Below are positions 1 to 11,672 of a stretch of DNA of 64,000 bases, in pieces. The notes below the pieces were generated by a model. It was not told the origin of the DNA and searched no databases. It saw only the letters and a program-made list of their open reading frames with translations. Each line of letters starts with the position of its first letter. Positions within the stretch are counted from its first letter, which is position 1. The DNA is from Nectonema munidae (taxonomy: Eukaryota > Nematomorpha > Nectonematoida > Nectonematidae), in the NCBI GenBank assembly GCA_030549495.1, contig JAUIRK010000721.1:1-64000 (forward strand), read 5' to 3'. A program made the translations under genes and the position numbers.

Positions 1-271
1 ACAAGCGTTATGATTTGGAATGTGAAAATCTTTCCAGTTTTCAAGCAAATGTTTTTAACTCTTCATTGCCATATATATGCATTAAATGCAACCTAGTTGA
101 TGAGAAATACAACTACCTTGGGGCACTAAAGAGACTTGAAGTTTCATTTTCAAATATAGAAAATGAGAAAGCAGCTAGAAGAGAAATTTTTTTTTTGACT
201 TCATTACTGACAATCTTTCTTTGCAAGTTCTAACCAAAACTGGTTTAAATGAGCGCTACACTCCTATATAC

Positions 272-772
272 ACGAAAGGTGATGGAAATTGCCTATTCAA
301 TTCCATATCATTATTTTTTAACGGGGATTAATCTTTTTCTTTATATTTTAGATTGATTACTGCAATCGAATTAATTCTCAATTATGAAGAACTTGTATCG
401 TGTAAATTAAATCCTCGAATAGAAAAGGTTTCACCAACAATTTTAGAAGAGAGTTTCAAATGTTGCTTAAATAGGTCATGGTCATCCGCTTATATGATTA
501 AAGTGGTTGCATCAGGGATAGGAATGCGTATTAAAAGTATTTATCCTTATATGAATGGAACACATGATAAGGTAGCGGAAATATTAAATGCTATTTTTAT
601 GCCTATTGGAGAAATAATAGTACCTCAAATAATGTATATCTTGTGGACATGTACCCATGAACAAATATCCAAGTACTGGACTCCAAATCATTTTGTTTTG
701 CTGATTTCCACTCAAAATGAGTACAGCAATGAAATGAAAACTAAGCCAAAGCCCGATTCACAGCATTTTTAA
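272..772 (+). pseudogene. OTU-family cysteine protease domain of the MULE
   Basis: The Asp-Gly-Asn-Cys motif in KGDGNCLFNSISLFF (about 281-325) supplies the expected catalytic cysteine and nearby aspartate, and NHFVLL near 685-705 supplies the catalytic histidine. The helical region between them is readable as one frame from about 353. Motif one and the body are separated by a short interruption at about 328-352. OTU domains normally remove ubiquitin; in MULEs their role is unknown. Domain identity is fairly sure; activity is very unlikely. Confidence 0.7.
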
Positions 773-1559
773 TCATAAAATAACACCTTCTCCCTTAAAA
801 GACCATACCTATCTTGCCTCTAATGAAGACAGCACTGCATTTATTGAATCTTTAAATATTTTTAATGGAAAACAACAACTGAAATCATTAAGTAACAAAT
901 TTTTATCTAACAGGGTAGTTATAAACGAGCTCTTTTCTTCTGATTTCAGTTATTCAGGCGTTATTCCAGACTATTTTATAGAAATTGTTTATTTTAAAAC
1001 AAAAATAATTCATAAAGATAAAAATAATCAAAGAACTTCGGAGTTTGGACTAAAACTACACAGAAAAAGGGGTATTTTTTAAACTTAAATAATGAATTTT
1101 TGTTTATTAAAAAAAATAAGGAACTTTTGGATATATAAAAAACAAAAATTTTATTTCAATGAATCCACAGCCGGATAATGCAAAAATTATTACATTGGTG
1201 CATTATTATGCAGAATTAAAATGCAAGGATCTTTTTAAAAGAAGAATTTCTTGGATTGAGAAAGGTGCAGATATTTATTTATGGGAGTATATTGGAACGA
1301 GGCCTTTAGAACGTTCTCATCATGGAAATTTAAAAATGCATACTCAAGAATATGTGAGAACCAATCCAACAATAAAGGATCTGTATTGGAACAATTGAAA
1401 CAAACAAAATCATGTAAAAAAATTTATTCTAAAATGCTTGAATCTCAAAAGTATATACCTAGAACCTCAAAAGTCAAAAGAAATATTAAATATATATCTG
1501 GAAAAAAATTCATTACATGCATACAATAACAATATCGCCGATAATATACAAAGTATAAT

Positions 1560-2661
1560 ATGTATGCTGGACACCCATTTTTGAAAGAAATGACTCTTAA
1601 TACTAATGGACTTCCTAATATAAATTGTTATACCCAAAATCAGCTATTACATCTAAGCAAATCTATCAAATCTGGGTTAAACATTTTAGGAATATATCGC
1701 ACGTTTAATCTAGGCCCTTGCTTCGTTACCGTCACAGTTTTTGACAAGAAAAATCTCAAAAGAAAAGTAAAGAATGTTGTACCTATTTTCCTTGGTCCCA
1801 TATATTTACATTGGGATGGAAAGTTTGAATCATATTCAAAATTTTTCTCGCATTTATCCCTTATATTGAACCAGGATTTCAACTTTGAACTTACTACAGA
1901 TAATTTAATCATATGTAGTGATGAAGAGAAAGCTTTAGTTAAGGCTATTAAACATTTTTTTCCACATATTACTCTCATATATTGCCAAAGACATTTAGAA
2001 AAAAATATACAAAGGTATCTAAAAAATAAAATTGGCATGAATCATAGAGAAACCATGGCATTCGTTAATTCAATTTTTGGTAATTCAGGTTTAGTTGATT
2101 CTGCCAATATTTTAGATTTTAATTCAAAGAAAAGTTTACTGACAAAAATATACGAGAAAAAAATTGGAACTTATTTAACTGAAAGATTTCAATTAACCTG
2201 TAATTGAAAATCATGTTTTTATCCCTAAACACAATTACAAATATTTGCCAGATAAATGGAAAAATAATAATTGTGAATCGATGAACCATGTACTCAAATC
2301 AAACATAGAATGTAAGAGTAAAAAGATACTAGATTTAATTGAAAGCCTGTATACCGAAGTAAGATATCAAGAAAACTTGATAAGATGTTCCCTTTATGGT
2401 TATGGAAATTTAAAAATATCAGATGAATGTAATTTCTATCAAAAATCAAAATCCGAGTGGGATCAAATGAACAAAAAAGAAAGAGAATACTTCCAAAAAT
2501 TTTTGATATTACCACAAAAAACCGCAATTAACCATGACAAAGGATTAATAGTTTCAACAAACAGACAGCTTATAATAAAAAAAAGTTCAAATATTGCTTC
2601 AAAACCAGGAAAAAAAACATTCAGCCTTAAAAAAAGAACATCAAATAAGGTAAAGCTTTAA
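1560..2661 (+). pseudogene. MULE transposase core
   Basis: Two adjacent reading frames (1560-2207 and 2245-2661) give most of a MULE DDE transposase. Family landmarks are ILGIYRTFNLGPCFVTVTVF, the block FLGPIYLHWDGKFESY, the second acidic site in SDEEKAL, the C-x2-H pair in CQRHLEKNI, and the third acidic site in NNCESMNHVLK. In related copies I know, the first motif reads G-V-D-R-T-F; here the aspartate position (residue 46 counted from 1560) is tyrosine, so the first catalytic acid seems lost. The C-terminus is lysine-rich and ends at 2661. Together with the frame break near 2207 this indicates an inactive copy. Confidence 0.8.
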
Positions 2662-5149
2662 TACTATTCATTTTCCTTAATGACTTTTTTATTTAAGACA
2701 ATTATAAAGCACTAACTCAGCAAATGTAGTCTTCTATGCGCAAGTCAGCCAAAACTAAGTGATATAACTTCAATATAAAAGTTTAATTTAAATATGTTCA
2801 ATTTTTTATATAAAATTTTTTAAAATGTTCTTTATTTGTTGATTGAAAAACAATAAAATTTTGAAGAGTTTAATTATAAAAATTTTCTATATTTGTAAAA
2901 CAGAACTTATCAAATTTTTTTTAAAACATTTAACTTGGTTATAACTGTATCCATGATTAAAAGAACGAATCCTTATAAAGAATTAATGTGCGAGAAAAAA
3001 ATTCTATTTTTCCTAAACATAAAAAAATTCTTCATATTTGCTATAAGCAAATATCTTTCAATTTGGTAATTTTTTGAGAATTGAAATGAGAGATCTCTTG
3101 TGATGTTTTGCAAAAATGTTTTACCATATTGGATTCTCTTTTAAATGTCAAAAATATGCTCTCGTATAATAAGCATTTCTATACTAATAACAAAAAAGTT
3201 CATCTTGACTTTGCGCATCCTCATATAAATACAAAATTTTCTCTTTTTTAACAAAATTTTGTATTAAATAAAAATTTATTGACATGAATTAATTTTTATT
3301 TCATCTCTCATATTTGATTAATCTTTTTGATACTTTCGGCATTAATTGAAAAATCCTTTCGTTACATTCAAGATTGGCACATAAATATTATAAATATATA
3401 ATTTTGATATCACTTAATTGTCTTCATCATTCAATTTCTTTTCAAATAAACATTATGAAATTTGAATCTTGTTTTACTTTAGCTTAAAATTGTATTTGAT
3501 TTATATTTTAGAAAACTTTTATTTTGTTAATTTCAGGCTTTTACAGTTCTTATAAAATTTTAGCATAAATGAGCTAAAAAATCATATTTTATTTTATTTC
3601 ACTAAAAATTCAACTTAATAGTATTAATTGGTGATGTCGAGATTGCTTTTATTTTGCAATAATTGTTGGAAATAAGCAAGGCCTTTGAATGCATAATGTT
3701 TAGGCGTATAATTATGATATCAAAAAATATAAAATATGACATTGATAAATTAAGAAACTTCAGTACTTTAGTTTTTTTGAAACTAAAAAGATATTTTAGT
3801 CAATATAAATTATTTTATTTTGATTTTACAGAAAATCAAATAAAAAAAAATATAAAAAATTTTAATTCATAAAAGTATAACATCAGTTTCTATATTTGAA
3901 CAAAGTTTATTGAAGATAAAAATTTTTGTTTTAATGCTTCCAAAAGACAGAACAAGTATTGCTAAAATCCAAATGTGGATAAAGTAGAATTGAACTGATT
4001 TGTAGAACCCAGATCTAGTATAGGCCTTTAACTGGCGAGAAAAAAATTATTTGCCTGTGATTTAAAAACTATTTCAGACAAGAACTTTCTTTGGATTGGA
4101 ACTTTTGAATGAATAAAAAATTAATTTTTTTATACAAAAAATTAGTAAAGATAAAAAGAAACATGCCCTGAATTTTTTATAATGAGTCAATGTAGAGTCG
4201 GATATAATATTTTTAATTATTTTCAATGGATTTTGTGCATGTTTTCCATTTCTACCAAGTTTTCAGGGATTGAAAAGTGGCCCTTAAAATCCCTTTTGGA
4301 TCAAACTGTAGCTAAAAAATAAGAAATTCAAAAAAAAATATATATTTATTTATTTTTAATTCATCAATGAAAATCACTGTAGTAATAGATGTAAACATAT
4401 CTTTTACAATCTTTTAGAAATTAAGATTTGTTCTATTATCAAGCTTCGGAATTTCGGAAAACTGTGAGAATTTTGAATATATCCATCGAGAAAGGAAGAG
4501 AGAAAATACGGCTGTTCTTAAAAATAATTTAATATTATACAAATTAAATAAACAAAATTAATTTTTGAATTTTAATACTTTGTGAAATAAGCTAAGAGAA
4601 AAATATTTGAAAAGAATCCCGTCTCATCATAGTGGGAACAAAAGATTATCGAAAATAAACTAATATCCATGCATGAAAATACTTTTGGGTATCATATACA
4701 TGAAATTATTTTTGACTATATATATTTGAAAAGTTTTCATTATTAATTTTATGAAAAGAATTGTGATTTTGTCAATTTAGATTATGACCTGTGAAAATTG
4801 TTTGTTAGTTTGAGCGAAAAATTAAATTTTTATGAAATGGTATATATTCTTTAGAATTAAAATGTATTTTGTATGTGGATGCTAAATATAAGAGTTAATA
4901 GAATATTTTTTCATTCGTAAATATTCAGATCTTGATTGTTATAACTTGTAAGAGAACGATAAAATAAGAAATATATAATTATAGTAAAAATAAATGAATA
5001 AAAAATTCAAAAATTTTATAAGCGATTTTTAAAATTGAAGTATATTGCAACAAAAATAATAATCTTCAACCTTAATCTTCAATAGTTTTCAATAATACGT
5101 TTTTATTGAGAAGTGATAATTCCAAATTTAATGTGAAATTAAGAGCAAG
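2662..5149. other. AT-rich stretch without recognised genes
   Basis: Only short chance reading frames occur here. One of 69 codons at 3663-3872 is Lys/Phe/Ile-rich and has no recognisable motif. No repeats with clear ends were noticed. Confidence 0.5.
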
Positions 5150-5215
5150 AAAGCTTTGGTGCCCGATTGAATTCAAGCAGGCATCGAGCCAAACCTTACT
5201 CTCGCCCCTTACATT
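5150..5215 (-). repeat. Diverged fragment of tRNA-like SINE
   Basis: Read on the - strand, this contains GGCGAGAGTAAGGTTTGG followed by a GATGCCTGC block. That is a diverged form of the head of the SINE copies at 43226-43388, 35250-35287 and 63330-63442 (GGGCGTGAGTAGGGTTGG). Only the 5' part is present. Confidence 0.4.
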
Positions 5216-5276
5216 ATAAATTTAATTAAAAAGTACTTAACTAATTTAAAATAAACACACGAAATAAAAACAGATA

Positions 5277-5345
5277 TTAACCCTATTAGTGCTGGGCAAA
5301 ATTTGTCCGCTCAAGTGCTGGGGGCGTAAAGTGCCCCCCCACCTA
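5277..5345 (+). repeat. Possible TTAA-anchored transposon end
   Basis: TTAA at 5277-5280 is followed by CCCTATTAGTGCTGGGC and then a second CAAGTGCTGGGGGCG. TTAA plus a C-rich start is what piggyBac-type ends look like, and other TTAA elements in this window start CCCATTT or CCCTTT. No matching right end was found downstream, so the element cannot be closed. Confidence 0.35.
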
Positions 5346-5359
5346 TTTTTCTCAGATAT

Positions 5360-6290
5360 TAATAAGTTTTTATAAATATGTTTAATGTTACATATATATT
5401 TCAACTATGCTGAATTCAGTGGTGATGTCAATTTTTTATCAAAATCAATCAAACCTGTCAAAAAATTGATCTAAATGTGACAGCTCACCTCAAAAAGGAA
5501 CTTTTTATCTAAATAATTATATAAAGTTTTTACACATGTATACCCATTTTCAAATATGCTGAATTCAGTGGTGATATTCATTTTTTATCAAAATCAATCA
5601 AACCTGTCAAAAAATTGATCTAAATGTGACTTTCAATAATAAAAAGTTTTTTCTAAATAATTATATAAAGTTTTTTACACATGTATACCCATTTTCAAAT
5701 ATGCTGAATTCAGTGGTGATATTCATTTTTTATGAAAATCAATCAAACCTGTCAAAAATTGATCTAAATGTGACAGCTCACCTCAAAAAGGAACTTTTTA
5801 TCTAAATAATTATATAAAGTTTTTTACACATGTATACCCATTTTCAAATATTCTGAATTCAGTGGTGATATTCATTTTTTATGAAAATCAATCAAACCTG
5901 TCAAAAAATTGATCTAAATGTGACAGCTCATCTCAAAAAGGAACTTTTTATCTAAATAAGTATATAAAGTTTTTTACACATGTATACCCATTTTCAAATA
6001 TGCTGAATTCATTGGTGATGCTATTTATTTTTTTATGAAAATCAATCAAACTGTCAAAAAATTGATCTAAATGTGACAACTCATCTCAAAAAGAAGCTTT
6101 TAATCTAAATAATTATATAATGTTTTTTACACGTCCATTTTCAAGCATGCTGAATTCAGTGGTGATATTCATTTTTTATGAAAATCATTCAAACCTGTCA
6201 AAAAAAGTGATTAACATATGACAGCTCATCTCAAAAAAGAAACTTTTTATCTAAATAATTATATAATGTTTTTTACACGTATACAGTGGA
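5360..6290 (+). repeat. Tandem repeat, about 148-bp unit, six copies
   Basis: The landmark TGCTGAATTCAGTGGTGAT recurs at 5408, 5557, 5702, 5851 (variant), 6001 and 6148, a spacing of 145-150 bases. Each unit also carries AATCAATCAAACCTGTC, an AAATGTGACAGCTCA block and a TTATATAAAGTTTTTTACAC block. The outer copies are the most diverged, as expected for an array homogenised in its centre. It lies between the TTAA end at 5277 and the orphan gene at 6734, so it may be an internal or subterminal array of one element. Confidence 0.85.
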
Positions 6291-6733
6291 CCAAGCTTCA
6301 ATGGTAAAAAATAAAGTTTCTCATTTATCAGCGCACATATGCTCATAAGAATCTCCTGTGTAAAATAAGTATTCACTTGAATTTTCAGAAAATTTTAGCA
6401 ACAAATAGTCACCGCTCAATAGAAAAATATTTATTCATTTTTTTCTATTTTTGATTTTTAGACATTAAACTGTTCTAGTTTTTTGTTATCTCTTAAAAAT
6501 CTTTTTCTTACTTACTTTGTCTTTTTTTTTTTGAAAACTAGCAAGAGCACAAGGAGGGTAATAAGCTAAACGTCTTAAAAATACTATTTTGTAGTATTTT
6601 TCCAATGATAGGTAAGATTGCTAGCGAGTGTTATAGTGGTTTCTCTCTTTTTTTTTAAATCATGGTCAAACTTTTCATTTATAACATATTTCCTTTTTTA
6701 TTTTTTCATTTTATATTTTAGATATAAATTTTT

Positions 6734-7752
6734 TTGTTTAAAATGTCAACAAGAAGTCAAGAAAACATCTTTCTGATTGGTATTCCTCTTGAATCAGATT
6801 TTAAGGATTTCAAGCAACTTCCAACCAAAAAAGATGTGATGAAAAGATTGTTTTACTTTATTAAGAAACTCCAAAAAACAGTAAGAGAATCTTGTTGTTT
6901 TGTGGCGAGTGAGGTTATCAAAATATGGGAGATTGCTAGTCTGCCTACATCTCATAAATCGTTCATAGTAAAAAAAATTCATTCCCTGTATGAAAAACAT
7001 GAAAAATTAAAGAAAAACAAAAAACGTAAAAGCAGAACACAAATTAAAAAATAACAGAGTTTTGTAAAGAACTCGAAAAATTATTTGACATCTCACATTC
7101 AAACTTTACTTCTTTAATTCGTAATAAAGAAGACATGAGTTTTCTTGAAGATCAGAAAGGTCTGAGAAAAATGTTTATTGGGAAGAAAGATAAAGACTTC
7201 TTAAAAAAAGCATTGAAATTATCAAAAAGGAACGAGTATTATAAGAAATTTATTCAGGATAACGAGAAAATCTTGGAAAGTACTTCGATTGGAATGAAAA
7301 GCGACATTTCTTCATCTTCTGATAGTGAAGAACATGATATTTCTGAAAATGCTCCCATTTCTTCAGCTGATAGTTTTGTGTCTTCTTCACATGATACTAA
7401 AAGTTTTGAAAACGCTAAGAAAGTAATAGAAAACGAAGACTTTATTGCTGCTTTTGATAGAACTGGAACTTCTACAAGAAAGGCTCTTCATCTTGTAACA
7501 CCGGCTCTAAAAGCTGTAGGTTTTGATGTGAATACACTGACGCTATCTACATCATCTTTATATAGATCAAGAAAAAAAGTGCGGTCAACAATTGCTCAAA
7601 AAATAAAAGAATCTTTTAATCCTAATACTCCAATGATAATACATTTTGATTCAAAATTGCTACCGGATAATAATAGAAGTAAATTCGAGCGTGTTCCCAT
7701 TGTTATATCAGGCAAAAATGTAGAAAAACTTCTTAAAATCCTTAAATTTTAA
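6734..7752 (+). pseudogene. Fragment of multi-copy arthropod orphan gene, probably transposon-derived
   Basis: Two frames (6734-7054, 7135-7752) join through one frame change near 7050 in an A-rich run; the stretch between them reads TEFCKELEKLF in the second frame. The protein starts MSTRSQENIFLIG, has a Lys-rich region, a Ser/Asp-rich linker near 7300-7400, then FDRTGTSTRKALHLVTPALK, SLYRSRKKVRSTIAQKIK and MIIHFDSKLLPDNNRSKFER. The last block resembles the H-W/F-D-x-K-L-L ... R-x-P-V/I-x-x-S-G signature of a family repeated many times in arthropod and some cnidarian genomes. Copies I know continue well beyond this point; this one stops at 7752, so its C-terminal half is missing. Function is unknown; I infer a transposable origin from copy number. 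Confidence 0.55.
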
Positions 7753-7983
7753 ACAAATATAAAGAAAAACGGTTTTATTCATATTTTGGATAATGATTAT
7801 GATAAAAGTGAAAACATTTCTTCTTTTTATATTGAATAACTTGAAAATTTTTTGAGTAAAGAACCATAAACAATTCACTAATTTTTTTTCAATCTATAAT
7901 TATAAAAATTTACTTAGAATATAGGTCGCAAGTCTATTTAATGTTTAAAAACTGTAGAATCCTAATTTAAAACTGAGAAAATT
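7753..7983. other. AT-rich spacer
   Basis: No coding or repeat signal was recognised between the truncated orphan gene and the dispersed repeat that begins at 7984. Confidence 0.4.
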
Positions 7984-8275
7984 GATCAAAAACTCCAATA
8001 TATTAACAATAAATATAAAATTGTATTTTAAAAATTTTAATTATCTAGAATAAAACTAAAAGGGCTAAAATTAAGTCAGAGAGGCTCTTGTTCCCATATG
8101 AACCAATAAGTGGAAAATAAAACTAAAATAATTAAGGAATACGACATTTCAAATTTTTTCATTGTTTTCCAAAAAGTCCAGAGCGAGGGGGGGGGGGATA
8201 CAACATGGGGACAAAATGAAAAACTAGGGGGCGGGGGCATGGCGCCCTCTAGCCACCCTAGATTCGCCACTGGTA
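7984..8275 (+). repeat. Dispersed direct repeat, copy 1
   Basis: About 255 bases starting GATCAAAAACTCCAATATAT match 10769-11022 almost base for base. Shared marks include AAGTCAGAGAGGCTCTTG, GGAATACGACATTTC, a G-run (8187-8198 here) and ACAACATGGGGACAAAATG. This copy continues into GCGCCCTCTAGCCACCC and AGATTCGCCACTGG, a type of ending common in invertebrate transposons. The short reading frames here are not real genes. Confidence 0.85.
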
Positions 8276-10030
8276 GTAAGTTTGTGAGGGGGTAGTTTTT
8301 ATGCAGAAACTTAGCATTCGAGTTTACTTCTAAATGTGTCATGATATAATTTGTCTATCATAGTAGAATTAATATTTAGTAATAGGCATCTTGTAAAAAC
8401 AAGCTATTAAAAACATTAACTTTTTCCATATATTAATATCATTTTTTTTATAAATTTTTTTTTTATGTTTTTGTAATCTAGTTTTCTTGTAAATATGTCT
8501 GTTGCAAAATAATTTTGGTAATAATAATTTATTATTAACTGAAGCTTTAATATTGTTTAATGATTCAATCTCTTTTCCAATATATTGAGAACGGTAAGAG
8601 TTTATCTCACCCTATCTAATGTGATTCCTAAATATTATTTTATTCATTGTACATTACTGAAAATATTTAAATATACGTCTCTTCATCATACAATATTTAA
8701 TCATTTTTATATTAATTTATTTATTATATAATTTTAATTTATGATCTCTTTTTATGATAAAATATAGGTCTAATAAAAATTCTGTATTTTTGAAATATTC
8801 CTGATTTTTTTAAATTAATAAAATAATTTTATTTAAATTTATTTAATAATTTATGGAAACTTTTTATGATGAAATATAGGACTGATAAAAATTCTATATT
8901 TTCGAAATATTCTTGATGTTAAATTTATATTTTCAGGACTGCTATTTTAGATTATTTCCATCATTTACCCATATCATTCCATCGTCAAACTGACCCATGA
9001 TATTTTGATTTTAAGAATAAACAATTAGATCTTGTTTTTTTTATATCAAATTACTTAATCTCGTCTCTTTCTTTGTGATGATATTGGTTAAGATAAATTA
9101 ATTTTTTGTTGTAAATGGTATCTAGAAAGCAATGTAATATTTTTTTGTAGTTAGATATCCTTACTTTTAGTGCTCTTAATTAAAATATTCAATTTTTTGA
9201 AAAATGAATATTAAGTATATATGTCTAGTTAAAATATCATGGCAGCGCAAGGTTCAAAATTTTAAGAGATTATGTTTTAATCATTTTTTGGTGGTATTTT
9301 AGACAGTTTTCTGTTAAAAAAATCTCTAAATTTAATTTTATATTTGCAAAATAAAAAACTGATAAATTTACGAAAAATAATAAAATTTTTGTTTCTACAG
9401 AGTGAAAATATTTACTAGATTCATAGACGCCATAAACAAAGGAAAGCAATATGGGCCTTTATGCCAATTTTCTTTTTACTTGTTTCTTTCAGTAGAGTTT
9501 TTGAAATTAAATTAATCGAAATTTCACATTATAAACATAATATTAAGATAATAGATAAAGTGAGTACGAGGGCACATCTTCAAAATTTTTGCGGGCGGGG
9601 CTAAACTTTTAATAATTTTCAAAATGTATTATAAAAGAATTAATGTCTAGTCAACACATCACAATTATTATCCAACATCACTTTCAATTTCCAACCCCAC
9701 GATAACTGCAAGTAACTACACGGATTAATTATAACATGTTGAATTACATTGTTTGTAATTGTGATCGAACACTATCTTCTAGCTCAACAAGAAAAAAACA
9801 TTACTCCACAAGTTTGCTTGATAAAGTCCCTAATTCACCTGAATAATCAAGGTGAAAAGCCCTTCCCTTCAAAGATACTTTTGAATTTATTCAATGTTAT
9901 ATCATTTTTATCTAAGTTTTATCAGTATTTATTTTCCAAAATAAAAAAAATATAATGAAATGTTTTTGAGTAAAAAAATTTTTGAAATATAAAATCTCAT
10001 AACCTGTACGGTTGAACGCGGGTAGACAAC
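8276..10030. other. AT-rich stretch without recognised genes
   Basis: It holds two short similar passages around AAAATATAGGWCTRATAAAAATTC (about 8758 and 8872), suggesting an old local duplication of roughly 115 bases. No coding motif was seen. Confidence 0.4.
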
Positions 10031-10038
10031 TTGAGTGT

Positions 10039-10415
10039 TATCTCCAACCTGTATATTACGATGATTCATCTCCAACCTATATTCTACGATGATTCATCTC
10101 CAACCTCTATACTACGATCTTTCATCTCCAACCTGTATACTACGATGATTCATCTCCAACCTGTATACTACCATGATTCATCTCCAACCTGTATACTACG
10201 ATGGTTTCTATTCCATGTACAAATGACTAGGGAGACAATGTTCAACTTTCTGTTCACATTTTGCTAGATGTAAAATTTGATATACCTCATTCGGGGAGAC
10301 GATGCTACATAAGTTATTACATATATACCTGTATACTACGATGGTTCATCTCCAACGTGTATACCGCGATGATTTATCTCCAACCTGTATACTGCGATGA
10401 TTAATCTCCAACCTA
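10039..10415 (+). repeat. 28-bp minisatellite in two blocks
   Basis: The unit TCATCTCCAACCTGTATACT plus ACGATGAT is repeated about six times at 10039-10204 and about three more times at 10327-10415. The blocks are separated by a segment containing TTTTGCTAGATGTAAAATTT and CTCATTCGGGGAGACGATG, which itself recurs after the second block (about 10430-10475). The same unit occurs in reverse orientation at 53108-53257. Confidence 0.9.
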
Positions 10416-10429
10416 TCAGTTCATATTTT

Positions 10430-10768
10430 GCTAGATGTAAGATTTGATATCCCTCATTCGGGGAGAGGATGTTAGATAAGTTATTACCTATATTTTTGCA
10501 ATTTTTTCACGCTATTAAATAATATATTTTATCAAATAATCAAAATAAAATTCTGTAATTAAAGAATCGAGAAATATTCTTTAAAAAATCAAAAAATATT
10601 AAACTTTCTGTTCATATTTTGCTACCTCATACGATGTTACAAAAGTTATTACCTTTACTTTGCAATTTGCACGATTTTAAATATTATATTTGTCAAATAA
10701 TCAAAGAATCGAAAAATGTTCAAATCAAAAAATATTTATTCTTTTTAAATATATTGTTGGCTCCCAAT
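10430..10768. other. Diverged duplicated AT-rich sequence
   Basis: Phrases such as TTCATATTTTGCTA, AAGTTATTACCT and TTTTTGCAATTTTTTCACG recur twice (about 10426-10560 and 10606-10740), suggesting tandem or nested decayed copies of the sequence around the minisatellite. No gene was seen. Confidence 0.45.
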
Positions 10769-11022
10769 CGATCAAAAAATCCAATATATTAACAATAAAT
10801 ATAAAATTGTATTTTAAAAATTTTAATTATCTAGAATAAAACTAAAAGGGCTAACATTAAGTCAGAGAGGCTCTTGTTCCCATATGAGAACCAATAAGTG
10901 GAAAATAAAACTAAAATAATTAAGGAATACGACATTTCAAATTTTTTCATTGTTTTTCAAAAAGTCCAGAGCGGGGGGGGGGGGGGGGTACAACATGGGG
11001 ACAAAATGAAAAACTAGGGGGG
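10769..11022 (+). repeat. Dispersed direct repeat, copy 2
   Basis: Near-identical partner of 7984-8238, with a longer G-run (about 10974-10988). The match ends close to AAACTAGGGGGG, just before the TTAA MITE at 11038, so the MITE lies beside rather than inside this copy. Confidence 0.85.
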
Positions 11023-11037
11023 CTTTAATAACTTTTA

Positions 11038-11172
11038 TTAACCGGTTATCGACCAAAGTCGACATATGTCGACTTTACAAAAATGTGAATCGTCTGCGCT
11101 TATTAATACTTTTTAATACAAATCTGCTTTATACTTAATATCGTCTGATTATTCTGATCGTTAACGGGTTAA
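11038..11172 (-). mobile_element. TTAA MITE, type B
   Basis: TTAA at 11038-11041 and 11169-11172 bracket a 127-bp near-palindrome. The left end reads CCGGTTATCGACCAAAGTCG; the right end, read inward, is CCCGTTAACGATCAG. Inside are GTCGACATATGTCGAC, AATCGTCTGCG and ATCGTCTGATTATTCTGATC. Exact TTAA flanks and short inverted ends are the signature of piggyBac-mobilised miniature elements. Non-coding. Confidence 0.85.
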
Positions 11173-11599
11173 AGTAAGGCTGCAAAATTTTCTTTTTTCA
11201 CCTATGTTTATGGAATTGAATTATAATTTTTAATATATGTGGTAAGTTTTGATGTTACAGTATTTTTCTTTTACCTGCAGTTGGGTTGATTTCTTAAATG
11301 TCTATTACGCACGTCATACGCCCAACGTTAGTTACCGAACAGTTTTCAAATGTATTATAATCTGCTTTAAAATATACTTATTAAATTATTATTGATCAAC
11401 TGTGATTAGCCAATGGGGTTGAAAGTGCCCTCGCTTTGTTTTATATTTCAGCGCCCTCTACTCCTGGCTTTTCTTAAATTGGATTTTAAATGTATTTGTT
11501 TTTAAATTTCAATATTTGTTATTTACTAAACTATAGAACAATGATCGAACTTGCACTAACTCGCTTTAATCGTCAGTAGATAAATAATGGATCATATCA
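11173..11599. other. No feature recognised
   Basis: AT-rich sequence with a phrase GCGCACGTCATACGCCC (about 11306-11322) echoed by GCACCTCATACGCG near 11700. No gene or transposon ends were identified. Confidence 0.35.
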
Positions 11600-11672
11600 T
11601 TGTTTAAAAAGAGCCACCGACCCTCCAATTTGGGGATAAGGGGTAGACAAAGAAGAAGAAGAAGATAAATAA
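11600..11672 (+). repeat. 3' tail of a non-LTR retrotransposon (LINE)
   Basis: GCCACCGACCCTCCAATTTG, then GGGGATAAGGGGTAGACAAA and a GAA microsatellite (about 11650-11664), look like the end of a LINE second open reading frame plus its simple-repeat tail. The same arrangement, with the reading frame still legible, is at 32150-32570. Confidence 0.5.

Larger units (their letters stand above)
1..2661 (+). mobile_element. Mutator-like (MULE) DNA transposon with OTU domain, degenerate
   Basis: A long, frame-broken coding remnant of a cut-and-paste DNA transposon that continues off the left edge. In order it shows an N-terminal segment (about 15-330) leading into an OTU cysteine-protease motif GDGNCLFNS near 280-310, the rest of the OTU domain (353-772) with its histidine in YWTPNHFVLL, a linker (about 1159-1529), and a MULE transposase core (1560-2207, 2245-2661) with TFNLGPCFVTVTVF, SDEEKALVKAI, CQRHLEKNI and NNCESMNH. 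Pairing of an OTU domain with a MULE transposase is known in animal Mutator-like elements of the Phantom type. At least three frame changes are visible: near 188 in a T-run, around 1375, and around 2205. No terminal repeats were found, so its ends are undefined. Confidence 0.8.
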
